Of a stretch of 64,000 nt of DNA, positions 47,801-59,800 are shown piece after piece. The stretch spans positions 16,713,896 to 16,777,895 of the forward strand of contig NC_134433.1 of the NCBI RefSeq assembly GCF_030867145.1, read 5' to 3'. The position numbers and the translations under genes are program-made. This stretch comes from Opisthocomus hoazin. Its lineage: Eukaryota > Chordata > Aves > Opisthocomiformes > Opisthocomidae. The notes below the pieces were generated by a model. The model searched no databases. It saw only the letters and a list, made by a program, of their open reading frames with translations, and was not told where the DNA came from. Numbering within the stretch: position 1 is the stretch's first letter; every line of letters starts with the position of its first letter.

Positions 47801-50800
47801 TGTACAGAATCCTACAGTGTGTAGTCAGGGAGCAAAATGAAAAACACCAAGCTAAGAAACTCTGCTATCAAAACCCCAGACAGACATCCACCAAACATCC
47901 ACGGCTCTTGGTGTTTCCGATCTGGCAACTCTGCAAAAGCAGCAGCTGCTGCAGGTTGACGCAGCTTTCGGTATCGTTTCTGCCTGGTCCCGCTCAGCAG
48001 CCTCCACACACGAGGTGCACTCACCCTCCAGGCCTCTTCTTCTGCTCGTTTGGTTTCGTGTCCTCTGCCGGAGCCAGCTTCAGAGCGCCGAGCTGCGGCT
48101 GCGCTCCCGGGTGCGGCAGCGGCTGGTGAGGCTGGGGCTGGATGGGCTGCTGGACCACATGGTGCTGGGAGATGGCCAGGACCGGCGCCGCGTAGTGCTG
48201 GAGCTGCTTGGGGCTGCCCGACGGCGGGGTGGCCGCCTTCCCGTCCGGCAGCAGCGGGCCCGGCGGCCTCTGGATGACCGGCGCGACCGAGGACGCTTCC
48301 TTAGTGACACTGGGAGTGCTTACGAGGGGCTGGTGGCACTGCACCAGCGGCAGAGACAGGGTGGTCTGGGCGGCTTGCTGCGGGGGGCTGGTGACAACGG
48401 GGATGGGGATGACAGAGATGGGGGCTGCCAGGGGCAGGGGCAGCGTGGGGGCCGGGGCCGGGGGGGAGATGGGCACCAGCAGTTCGCTCCGGGGCTCCTC
48501 GGGGGGAATGGCACTGTTGGCCCGCGGCGCGCTGGCCTTGCCGGCCTTCTTCTGCTCCTGCTCCCTCTCCAGGCGGAGCTTCTCGTGCTTCTCATTCTCC
48601 TCTGAAAGAGAAACAGCGACAGCCATTAATGGCGCGTCCCTGACCTGGCCCCTGGAGCCCCATCCTGCGGCCCAGCCGCCCGCTCCTCGCCGCTTCGCCC
48701 CGGCACGGACCACCGCAGCACCACCCTGGTCCTGCCCCGCTGACGGCCCCGGCTCCTCCGCTGTCTGCAGCAACCCCGGCGTCGCCGGTGACACCACCAC
48801 CGCAGCAGCGGGCGTGAAGCAGGAGACCGCCCGCCCGACCTCGTCCTCCCCACCGCAGCACCGCGCGGAGGGAACGGCCTGCGCCAGCCACCCCCGCTCC
48901 CCCAGACCCCAAGGCGGGCCTCGCTGCCGCGGGCAGCGTTACCGAGCTCAGCGACACTCACAGACCTCAGAGAGCTGCGCCAGGACCCGGCCGGGAGCCC
49001 GCGCCCGCTCCTCGGAGGGACCCGCTGTGGGTGCAGGATCAGGCCCCGCACCCCGAGCGACGCTCGCTTGTACGACACCTTCCCAGCTGGCAGGCTGCAC
49101 GCTGCCCAGCACCCACACGAGGAGCAGCAACACCCGGACCGCGCTCCAGCACTGCAGCCCCAGGCTCGGGCCCGCAGCACGCGGGAAGGCACCACGTGAG
49201 ATCCAGTCACCTGGAAGCAGCTCACATCCAAAGAGCACTTTTCCCACGGTTGCCCAAGACTCACATCCAAAATTTTAATTCAGCTCCTGGCAGCGCCAAG
49301 CAGGAGGGTAAGCGAGCTCAAGATCTGACCGAGTCCAGAGCGTGAGGTTGTTCAAACAGCCGCTCCGAGTCCGATCGCAGCGTTTCTCTGCCCTGAGATA
49401 CTCCGAGACAACACAACCATCAACATTTCCTTCCAGGAAGCAGCAAAGCAGGGCAGGGCGGCAAAAGCCCAGCAGGATTCCCCTCACGTAAACACCACAA
49501 ATCTCAGCTACCGATGGCTGCAGGCTGCTTCAACTGAACCACATTAATAAATAAAAGCCCTTTGTCTGCAATTCTTTTGCTCCACTTTGCTGCCTGGCTT
49601 GCAGCCAGAGCCAACGCGACGGCCCTGGCACGGGACGCGGCAGAAGTTCAGCCCCGGTGACCTGCTGAGTCACGGTGTGCGCTGCGGGCGCGTTCGGCCA
49701 CGCCGACAGCGCGGGGCCGCAGGGGTAGCCGGTCTCCAGGCGAGGGTCCCGGGGCCGACGGCGCAGCCCCTGCGTCGCACGCACCGGACGACGTCCCCGC
49801 GCCGGGCAGAGCGCAGGGGTCAGCGGCCGCGCTGGCAGCGCGGGGTGTGACGAGGCCAGCAGAGCCTGCCCGCGCAGAGGGTCCAGGGGACCTGCGGCAA
49901 CGCTTTCCAACGCACCGCGGGAGTCAGCAGTGAAGTTCCCACCACGAGTGATTTTCATTCATCGGGGAAGCGGGAGAACACAGAAGCGATGCTGCAAGCG
50001 CGCGCTGCTGGTCAGAAACACGTACACCAACGTCTCCGCGCAGCAGGCGCGGCCCTCGGCTGCTGACGCGCTGCCGACGCGGCCTTCACTGTCGCAGATC
50101 TCCAGCTCCCTTCAGCTACAGGGTTTATTTCAATGGCTTTTCTTAGCCAAAACCTGCCTGTCCCCAGGCACCACGCGGCCGCCCGACCGCGGGAGGGCCG
50201 AGGGGCCGCCAGACCCTCCCTCCGTGTCAGGCACAGACGGAAACCCCGGACGGCGACTGCTCGTCCCCGGCGCTCCCACCCGAGGGGCTGAGGCTGAACC
50301 AGCCGAGGCCGCGACGCAGCGCTGTGAGCCCCCGGGGTCGGACCCTCGCCGAGGCACGGGGGGACGAGGGTCCCCTGCCTGCCCGCAGGCTGATGCAGCG
50401 GGAGCGGAGGAGCTCAGCCGCTGGGCCGGGCCACCACGCCGACACGGCAGCAGCAGGACGCGACAGCAGATCTCGTCACAGGACACACAAATGGGGCCTG
50501 CCTCGCCGACCCTGGGGCTACAAGGATGGTGAGGGGACTGGAGCATCTCCCTTACGAGGAGAGGTTGAGGGAACTGGGCTTGTTCAGCCTGAAGAAGAGA
50601 AGGCTGCAAGGGGACCTTATAAATGCCTACAAATATCTGAAGGGTGGGTGTCAGGAGGATGGGGCCAAGCTCTTTTCAGTGGTGCCCAGTGACAGGACAA
50701 GGGGCAACGGGCACAAACTGAGGCACAGGAAGTTCCGTCTGAACATGAGGAAGAACTTCTTCCCTCTGAGGGTGACGGAGCCCTGGCCCAGGCTGCCCAG

Positions 50801-53800
50801 GGAGGCTGTGGAGTCTCCTTCTCTGGAGATATTCCAGCCCCGCCTGGACAAGGTCCTGTGCAGCCTGCTCTGGGTGACCCTGCTTGGGCAGGGGGTTGGA
50901 CTAGATGACCCACAGAGGTCCCTTCCAACCCCTACTATCCTGTGATTCTGTGACCCGCAGACCGGTGCTGTTCAGGGCCCTGACGGCGCAGGGCTACGCG
51001 GTGCCAGGCACTCGTAACTCTGTGACCTGACGATCTGACGGGTTTAAATTTATCTCCTCCCTTCCGCCTGCCTGGGAAATGCCGCCCATGCGTAACGGCG
51101 AGCGGTGCCAGCCAAGGCAGCTGCCGCGCAGGCAGAGCCGCGCGTGCCTCGCGCGCCGGCAGCGACCGGGGCACGGCACCACCGCCCAAGCCGTACGGTG
51201 GGAGCTCGCCTCCGCGGAACGCCAACGCCCTTCGCAGCGCTCCTGCTTCCTGCCAGGGACGCTGTCAGTGCCCAGAACTCATCCACGGCGTGGGCCTTCG
51301 CAAGATCCAGCGTCTCACCTCCGCACACACCTGAAGGTCCCTCCTCAGCAGACACCGAACGTCGCTGCACCCCACGAACAGCGAGGTGTCGGCAGTTCTG
51401 TGCTGTAATGTTGTGAGCGGTCTGAAGTGTCTCTGAATCACTCTGGGAGCTCACACTGCACATCACGAACCATTACAGACCCGGAGCAGCGTGCCCGGGG
51501 TTTCACCCGCGCTGGCTCCACGGGAGTCACGACACCGAAAGGGCCCCCAGCTATTCCCCATTTCCGAGGCTGGCCCGGCAGCGCTCGGGGCGGGGGATCG
51601 CCACGCTGAGAGGAAGGGCGGGCTGGAGCCTTGGGGCTGCTTTCTGTTTCTGCAGGTCCCAGGCTCCGGATGGGAGAACCGGGACAGGGCAGAGCAGAAC
51701 TGAGTCAGCAGCACTGGAGACCAGCAACGCTGAGCCCGAGCCAGGCTGAGTCACAGCCACAGCTGCCGACACCAGAGGCCACGCCAGCACGCAGCGCTGG
51801 TGCTCTGGGCGCTCAGAAACGAGCTGCAGCCCTGGGACCGCTCTAAAACTGAGACCCCTTCCTCTGAGCCCCTGAGAATCTCGGGTGACAACAGCACAAC
51901 ACAAGCCCAACTTCTCTCTCCCGTCTTTGCCAAAGCCACTGTCTAGTGTCCATCCGTTTACACCGCTGCTTCTCCACCGGCGCGGTGGCAGCCCCCAGCG
52001 CAGCACCCGTCCCCGACACCCTGCGGGCCCCGGGCCGTGGCCACGGGAAAGAGCCACCCGCAAGGCACCCGACGACTCCGCACCCAGACCGACTCCCCAC
52101 CCAGACCGCTCGCCTGCTGCCGCTCATCCAGGCGCTGCGTTCGGGTTCCAGCCCGCTACCAAGACGTCCCCTTTGCCTTCCCAGCGACACAGACCGGGCC
52201 ACTAACACTGTATTCTTAAAGAAAGCCTAAACCACGTTTTAAAAGCCCGCTGTTCAAAGGCCACGGAAATGCTTCACCATCAGCAATCAGAAGCTTGTGA
52301 CTCACTCCAGCGGAGCCAGAGCTCCGCCAGCCCCCCGAGGACTGCGGTCTCCGGGTTTACAGACCCTGGCTCCCCCCGACACTCCTCTGCTGCGCTGTCC
52401 TCACCGCACCGGCACACCACGCGCTCTTCCGCCTTCTCTGCAGATGGCGTCACCATTCACTATTAACAACAAAAACACCTGAATCTCCATTTTCTCAGCC
52501 AGAGGATGACGACACATTTATGTCATAACTGCAAAAGCAAAGGAAAATCAGCCTTCACATAATCTGCCCCTCCTTAGCACCAACCAATACAGACCACGAG
52601 TGGTTTCAGCGCGACGGACTTCTCTGTGACTCTTACAAAGCGACCTCAGTATCCAAACCTGAAATAAATTAGAGAAATGACAAGATGTCTGATTAAATCT
52701 AGGGAGCAGACATGCCTTATTCCTATTTTATGGAGACAGATGGCTTACGAGCAAGTATTTCTCTTCAACAAAACCACCGCCGCTCCTGGAATGCAGAAAG
52801 GAAGGTCTGAAAGACCCTCAAGAAATCTTGTCGTTCATCTCCCAAGCCCCAAAGAAGAACTGACCATAACTAATACCTGGCAGACGCTTCTCAAAGCAAC
52901 AGCTTCTCAAATCTCTACGGATAGTTTACATTGTGCTTCAGTTTGCTATTCCAGTGCTTAACCGAAACCCTGGATCGGCTCAGATAGTCATTTTAGCCAC
53001 GTTTTAGTTACAACTAACTCTTAGTGGAGAGAAGAAAGAAATAAAGGGCCAGGACTTAGCAGTACTACAAAGGAAAAGAAAACAGATTAAGACTGCTAAA
53101 AAAATAAGCGCGTGGTGGAGAGCCTCAGATGCACACAGCCCCGCCGGTGCCCGCAAGCCGCCCAGGCGCAGAGCACGCTGCAGCTGCCCCCGCCGCAGCA
53201 CGGCACACGGAGCTCGGCGGGCTGGGCTGACGCGAAACCCTCGCTGTGCCTTTCCGCGGGGTTCCGGACACGGCGCAGAACGGCGCTGGCTCTGCCAGGC
53301 GCAGCGGGCACCAACGGCACGCGATCCACCGCCGACTGCTCCATCGCCTGGGGAGCCCCGGCCGGGCAGGCAACCAGCAGAGCTGCTGCTGCACGACGCT
53401 GTCTCCGCGCTCTTCCATCGGGCACCGGCGTTTTTAAGAAACGGGGAGACAAAGCCATGTGTTCTGATAAGCAGCTGCTTGCGAGCTGAACAGCGTCCGT
53501 GCGGCAGCTCAGAGCAGAAAGCGGCACCGAGGACCGGCAGGACCCCACGCACCCGAGGACACGGCCGTCTCCCCTCCTCGCCGGGGGACGGCGTGGGACG
53601 CTGAAGTCTGCGGAAACACAGCCAGCGACGACGTGCTTTAAACGTAGTGGTCGGGAAAGAGCAGTAAATATGAGCTGACTTCATAAACCGTATTATAAAC
53701 AAACCACGTACTCTTAACACACAACAAAAACGTTTGATGTGCCCACAGCAGAGACTCCGAGACCCCACCTCACCCACCGCTCGCGAGCAGGTCTGGGACC

Positions 53801-56800
53801 CTCAGCGTGCAAGCGGTCTGCAAACTCCTCTCCGTCAGACAACACGCTGCTTGTATTCGACCGAACTGAAGCAAGGACAGGTTAAAGGACTTCATGTCAC
53901 ACACTGAGTCATGCAGAACCGGATCTGCCGGTTCATTACCAGCCTGTTAGGTAAGCGTATTTGCTCGACACCAGCTCAGGTAACGTTCCTCCGTCCCCTG
54001 AGGAGAACAGCAGCCACCACTGCACCTTCATCCCAGGGCTGTGCCAGGGGCTGTTTCCACAGGCTGCTCACACTAGCCAGCTCTCTTCTCAAGGGAAGGA
54101 ATGGAGATGTGCAGATTACCCTGCAGCATCCTATCTCCATACCTGAAAACGAAAAGGGGGTAAGAATCCGAGGGCATCTGCCCATCAAAGCACAATACTC
54201 GTGCGCAGGAGTCGGGGAAGCTTTCCTCCATCACCCGAACTGCCTGCACCAGCGCAGTCATCCCCGCCATCGCTGAATTCACAGCCATTGCCCTCGGTCA
54301 TAGAGCAAGGCTCTTCCCACAGTCAAGGTCTAACTCAGTGTCAGCGTGCCGGTACCCCGAGAGCAAGAGCAGGGTCTGGGAGCAGACCCCATCCTCCTCC
54401 AGCACATGACAGCATCACGGCCATTCTGCCCACCTTCACAGCGCAGACCCTGAACCTGCAGCATCACCTGCCGATGGTCCAGGCACACACTAAATGTGGG
54501 CTCCCCACCAAAAACACTTGGTATGGTCTCTGTTCGCTCGGCTTACTGCAAACGGGCAAGAGCTCAGTCGACACCACAGCTACAACTACAGCACGTCGTC
54601 TCCAGTGAGATCCCACCGCTTGGCCGCTGCAGTCCTTATCAGAGAGAACAAAGCTCATCAAAACCAGAGTGACAGACTTGTCTGAATGCCTCAAGCTGCC
54701 AGCTGGCAGCAGGAGGTTTTCCACAGGGAGATACCTGCTCTGCCCAGCCACCTGACAGCACCCAGCTCACCAACTGATCCACTGAGGTGCTGCCGAGCCC
54801 TCTCCAGCCTTCTCTTGTGGTGATGCAACCGCACTGATGCGAGGGGTTGACGGAACCAGGGAATATTTTGTGCTGCGGTGGGAAAACCTGGTGTCTTTTG
54901 AGCTGCACAAACACTCAGAGATTGGTCTGGAGACTTCACGAGCAAGGATGGACTTCTGTGTGGGTATACGAAGGACACAGGGTCAAGAAAGTGACCAAAA
55001 CTCCACACAGTGGCCGCCTCATTCAGACGGTCCTGTTCGTACCCAGCGATTTGGGAAAGGCAGGAGAGCACGCTACAGAGGGACAAGGAGTTTGATCCCC
55101 TTCCCATCCCACCCTTTCTGCTCTGCTCCTGGGCAGAACCAGCTCCCGAGCACCAACCCACCTCGCCGAGGTCACTCCGGACAGCCTCGCCCTGTCCCTT
55201 GCCTCCCTGCATAGAGGAGCACAGCCACGCTGCCCAGGGACACTCTGCATCCCACCCCCCGCAGCGCATCGGTACGGCACCGTGCGTGCTACGCACCAGA
55301 CGTAAGACACGTGCTAACGCGTGGCACATCCACCCCCTTCCGCGGGGCTGCCACCCCCAGACACACACCACGCTCCCACACACAACCCCCGCACACAAAC
55401 AGAGGAAACAAGAGGGCTACAAGGATGGTGAGGGGACTGGAGCATCTCCACTACGAGGAGAGGTTGAGGGAACTGGCCTTGTTCAGCCTGAAGAAGAGAA
55501 GGCTGCGAGGGGACCTTATAAATGCCTACAAATATCTGCAGGGTGGGTGTCAGGAGGATGGGGCCAAGCTCTTTTCAGTGGTGCCCAGTGACAGGACAAG
55601 GGGCAACGGGCACAAACTGAGGCACAGGAAGTTCCGTCTGAACATGAGGAAGAACTTCTTCCCTCTGAGGGTGACGGAGCCCTGGCCCAGGCTGCCCAGG
55701 GAGGCTGTGGAGTCTCCTTCTCTGGAGATATTCCAGCCCCGCCTGGACAAGGTCCTGTGCAGCCTGCTCTGGGTGACCCTGCTTGGGCAGGGGGGTTGGA
55801 CTGGGGGACCCACAGAGGGCCCTGCCAACCCCTACTATTCTGTGATTCTGTGATTCTGTGAAACAGCTTCATCAGATGCTGCTGCCAAACAGATCAGAGG
55901 CCGCTGCCAAACAGATCAGAGGCCAAACTACGGCCAGGGAAAGCCCAAGGGCTCTTTAGCCAGGGAGCAGAGCGAACCGTGCCACCCGCAGCGAGGCAGC
56001 CCCGATTCCAGCACGAAACACTCCCTACACATCCCCATCGCAGCCTCCACCACGCACCGCGGCGAGCTGCCCGGCCAGGAGACGCTGGGACGCTGCCGGG
56101 AGTCCGGGGCTTTCCACGCTCCAGGCTGCGCACCCAGCCGGACGGGAGCCTGCGAAGGCCCCGAAAGCCCGGCCGCGCTTCTCGCCTTGGCAGGGCCCAG
56201 CTCCAGGGAGGGCACTGCAAGCCCCCGCACCTCAGCTCTTCCGCCGGCGACCTTTCACGAGCGCTGCAAAACCCAGCCAGGGACTGCGCAACGCCGTGAT
56301 GCCCCTTGGCGGAACGCACAGCTTACCCGCCAGCGGCACGGAGCGTTGCTTTTCTTGGCAAACCTTGTCTGCCACATTTTCTATTTGCACTACCGTCCCC
56401 TTTCTGAGCACACCCTGTGTGAGCAGAGAAGACAGAAGGAGGTGAAAATGGGAAATGAGGGGCAACTTCTGTGCCGCTTCACCTCCTCCCTGGGGCTGCA
56501 GCTGCAGGCGTGGCTCCGCGCTGCACCGGGGCTCGCAGACCAGCGCGTGGGGCGGGCAGCCCGCGCGCTCCCCGGCACTACCCACCCCAAACACCTGAGA
56601 AGCAACAAGCTAAAAACAGACAAACCCATCACATTTTGTGTATGATTACACCGTGGGACCCACTGCCCCCAGATTCCACTGAGGATCAGAGCTCTTGTCA
56701 ATTAAAAAGAAAAAAGAAGTTTTTATGTTCCTACAGCTTTGTCAGGTTTCGGGCAGTTCAGCATTTGATACACAAATTCAGCGGACGTGCCCCACCGTAC

Positions 56801-59800
56801 AGAAAAAGGCATCGGCGGGGGCAGGCGGAGCGGATCCCCACCCTCCCGCCCTGCCGCTGACCCACGCCGCCGCGCGGCTCCGCGGACGACGAGACGCTGC
56901 TCCAGCGCAGCCCGAGCGGCGAGCTGTGCGGCCGGCACCGGGCTGCGCCGGGCTCCTCTGCCGCCCGCGCCCCGTTCGCACCCCCCAGCAAGGGAGAAAA
57001 AGGGACAAAGTGAAAGGAAAAGGTGAGAGCAGCGCTAGTCTGGGAGGAAGGAGGTGGGTCAGGATTACGTGAGGCAGTCGCTTTCCAGAACCCAGCCTGC
57101 CGTCAGCTTATTCTGCGGTTTCGACTCCAGAAAGCCAGGCCTGTGCGGGCGTCCGGCGGGGCCATTCCCACCCGCCGCCGTGGCACTCGCGTCACCCGTG
57201 CTGCAGCGTGGCTCTCGTGCACCTGGAAGCCTTCAAAACCAGATGAACACCGCACCACGGGTCACAGAATCACAGAATCACAGAATAGTAGGGGTTGGAA
57301 GGGACCTCTGGGGGTCATCTAGTCCAACCCTCAAAGAGGTCACAAGGCGCTTCAGCTTCTCCTGGAAGACACCCAGGCGGACGTGCTGCCCGCGGCGACT
57401 GAGGACACGGCCCTGTGCACACAGAGGTGCTCAGGCCCTGCCCGCAGCCCAGGCCACCCAGACACAGCAGCTCAGGGCTGAGAGCCCCCGGGGTTTCTGC
57501 AGACGCGGCCCAGCGTCCTGCTGATGAGACCTGAGCAGGACCACAGCGAGCACCGCGCCACGCTGCTGCCCAGCACGGGTGCCGGGCGCGAGCTGGCCCT
57601 CTTCCCCAGCCCTCGGCCGCAGCCGGGCGCACCACGCCGAAGGAGAGCCTCCTGGCCAGCACACACCTCGCTGGCCATCCCACGCCATTCAGACACGTGC
57701 CAAAGCAGCAGCTAGAGGAGATGGGACAAGGCCAGAACCAGGCTTACTGTTCGGTCACCACCCCTGCCAGCAACGTTCGAAAAACCGACAGGCTACGAAC
57801 ATCGCTGAGCAGCGCCAGGCAACGCGGAGAGCGCAAGCTGCGCGGGTCGTGGACGAGTGTCTATGGGAAAAACCCCAAGCAAGCCAGTATCACTTGCAGT
57901 TATAAATAAATTTGTTTTCTTAGATCATGAAACATTCTTGTGTTAACCTAAATTCAGAGAAATCAGCCACCCCCAAATTCAAGTCAGAAGTCTCTGGAGT
58001 TTGCAAACACCAGACAGAAACAGGACCTCCATCTGCGGGCTTGTGAGTGTGCAAACACACGCGCTTCTGGGCACTACTTCACAGCAACAGGGTCAGCAGC
58101 AGCGACACTCGCACGCGTGAAAGCGCTGGCCCAGGCTGCCCAGGGAGGCTGTGGAGTCTCCTTCTCTGGAGATATTCCAGACCCGCCTGGACGCGGTGCT
58201 GTGCAGCCTGCTCTGGGTGACCCTGCTTGGGCAGGGGGTTGGGCTGGGGGACCCACAGAGGGCCCTGCCAGACCCCACCATGCCGGGATTCTGTGATTCT
58301 GTGAGACGAGAGCGCTCCAGCACCCTGACTCCCAAACCAAGGAGAAACGCTGCAGCGTGTGGCCAGCACGGCGTACGTCCGGAGCGTGTCCGTTACGGTC
58401 TGCATTCCCATGGCGCCAACACGACAAGAAGCAACACTGAACACCAGCTACCCACCCCGCCTCCCCCAAATCTGTTGGTTTTTCCCTCCACAGATGAATG
58501 AGATCCAAATAACGTCATTACCAGCACCACAATTTGCACAGCGTCTGTCGTCACGAAGGAGAGCGGCTCCGCTGAGCGTGCACACAGGAGGGCGGCCGCC
58601 GAGCCAAACCACCGAGGTTTCACTTTCGTTCCGTCGCTCTCCGCATCCACACGAGCCCGTCACACGCGTTTGCCAGCAACGATCCCCGAGTGACGCCAGC
58701 CCCGCGCAGAGCGTGCGGCAAACCCCGGCAGGATCAAACGGGACGGGCAAAGAGCTCACAAGCAAAGGAGCCTCCCCGAACCACCACAACAAATCGCAGC
58801 AATGATTACGCTGTGGAAGTCTCATCAAGAGTGAGGATTCTACAGATGTAAAAATCCGCAGACGTGCCCGGGCAGCGGTGTAATTAATTAGCACACATTT
58901 CCCTCTAACTTGATCTGTTACCTGCATTCCCGCCGCCCCAGGTTCACTGGGGAGACACCAACCAACCTCCCGTGCCGTGCCCTTCAGACCCCAGCACGTG
59001 TTTAGCAAAGTCCGAGCTCAGCTCTGGTAACGACCGGCACGACCACGGGCCCCGCAGCACCGAAGCCCCTTCCGCCCCGAGGTCCCACTCCCAACCGCGC
59101 CACGCTGCCGCACGCTGCCGCGCTCTTCCTCTCACGGGGACGTCTCAAGCTGATGGATCTAGACTCTGCTTCTTTCAGCAGTTAGAAACGATCTTCTCTG
59201 AAATATTAATACATGTAATATGGAATATTCAACGGGATTTTGGGTAAACACCTTGTGAAGGCTGCGGGAGCCCTCCCGTAGGCAGTGCCGGCCACCTGGG
59301 GACGCAGGCAGGGGCAGCGCCGGGCAGGGCTCCACGGGCAGAGCCACCCAGGCTGTGCCGTGGTGGGTGGCAGGGCTTCACCCCAGCAGTGCCGCTGGCA
59401 GCTCCCCACCGCAACAAGCGGCCCTGGCGGCACAGAACAAGACTTGCTCTGGCTATAAATTCGCGAAGCCTACACGGTCAGGGGCTCCACGAGCGAAGAG
59501 GGTGAAGGAGCAGGGAAAGCCACGTGTGTGTGTGGGCCGGAAAACGAGTCAGACCTGAGCAAAGGCACCGGGCACGGCCGGGGCAGCGGGACGGGAGGGT
59601 CTGCGGCGCTCGTGTCAGGTCTGAGAGTGCCCGGCCGCCGCGGGTGCGCTCCTGGGAGCCAGCGCCCGACGGACACAGCAGGACCGGACTCCAACGCCAA
59701 GCGCTGCTGCACCTGCAGAGCCGCGAGACGCGGCGCGCGCGGCACGAGGCAGCGCGGGGTGCGGGGTCAGCAGCACCCCGCCTGCGTCACCCGCCTTCTC

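Noticed and set aside
50526..50945. Open frame in the CR1 copy as a host gene
   Set aside because: It is only the C-terminal tail of the CR1 reverse transcriptase, repeated almost unchanged at 55414; it is transposon sequence, not a host protein.
54073..54288. 71-codon - strand frame in MNT intron 1 with fairly ordinary amino-acid composition
   Set aside because: It looks more protein-like than most but has no recognised family and no supporting context. Not enough to call an exon.
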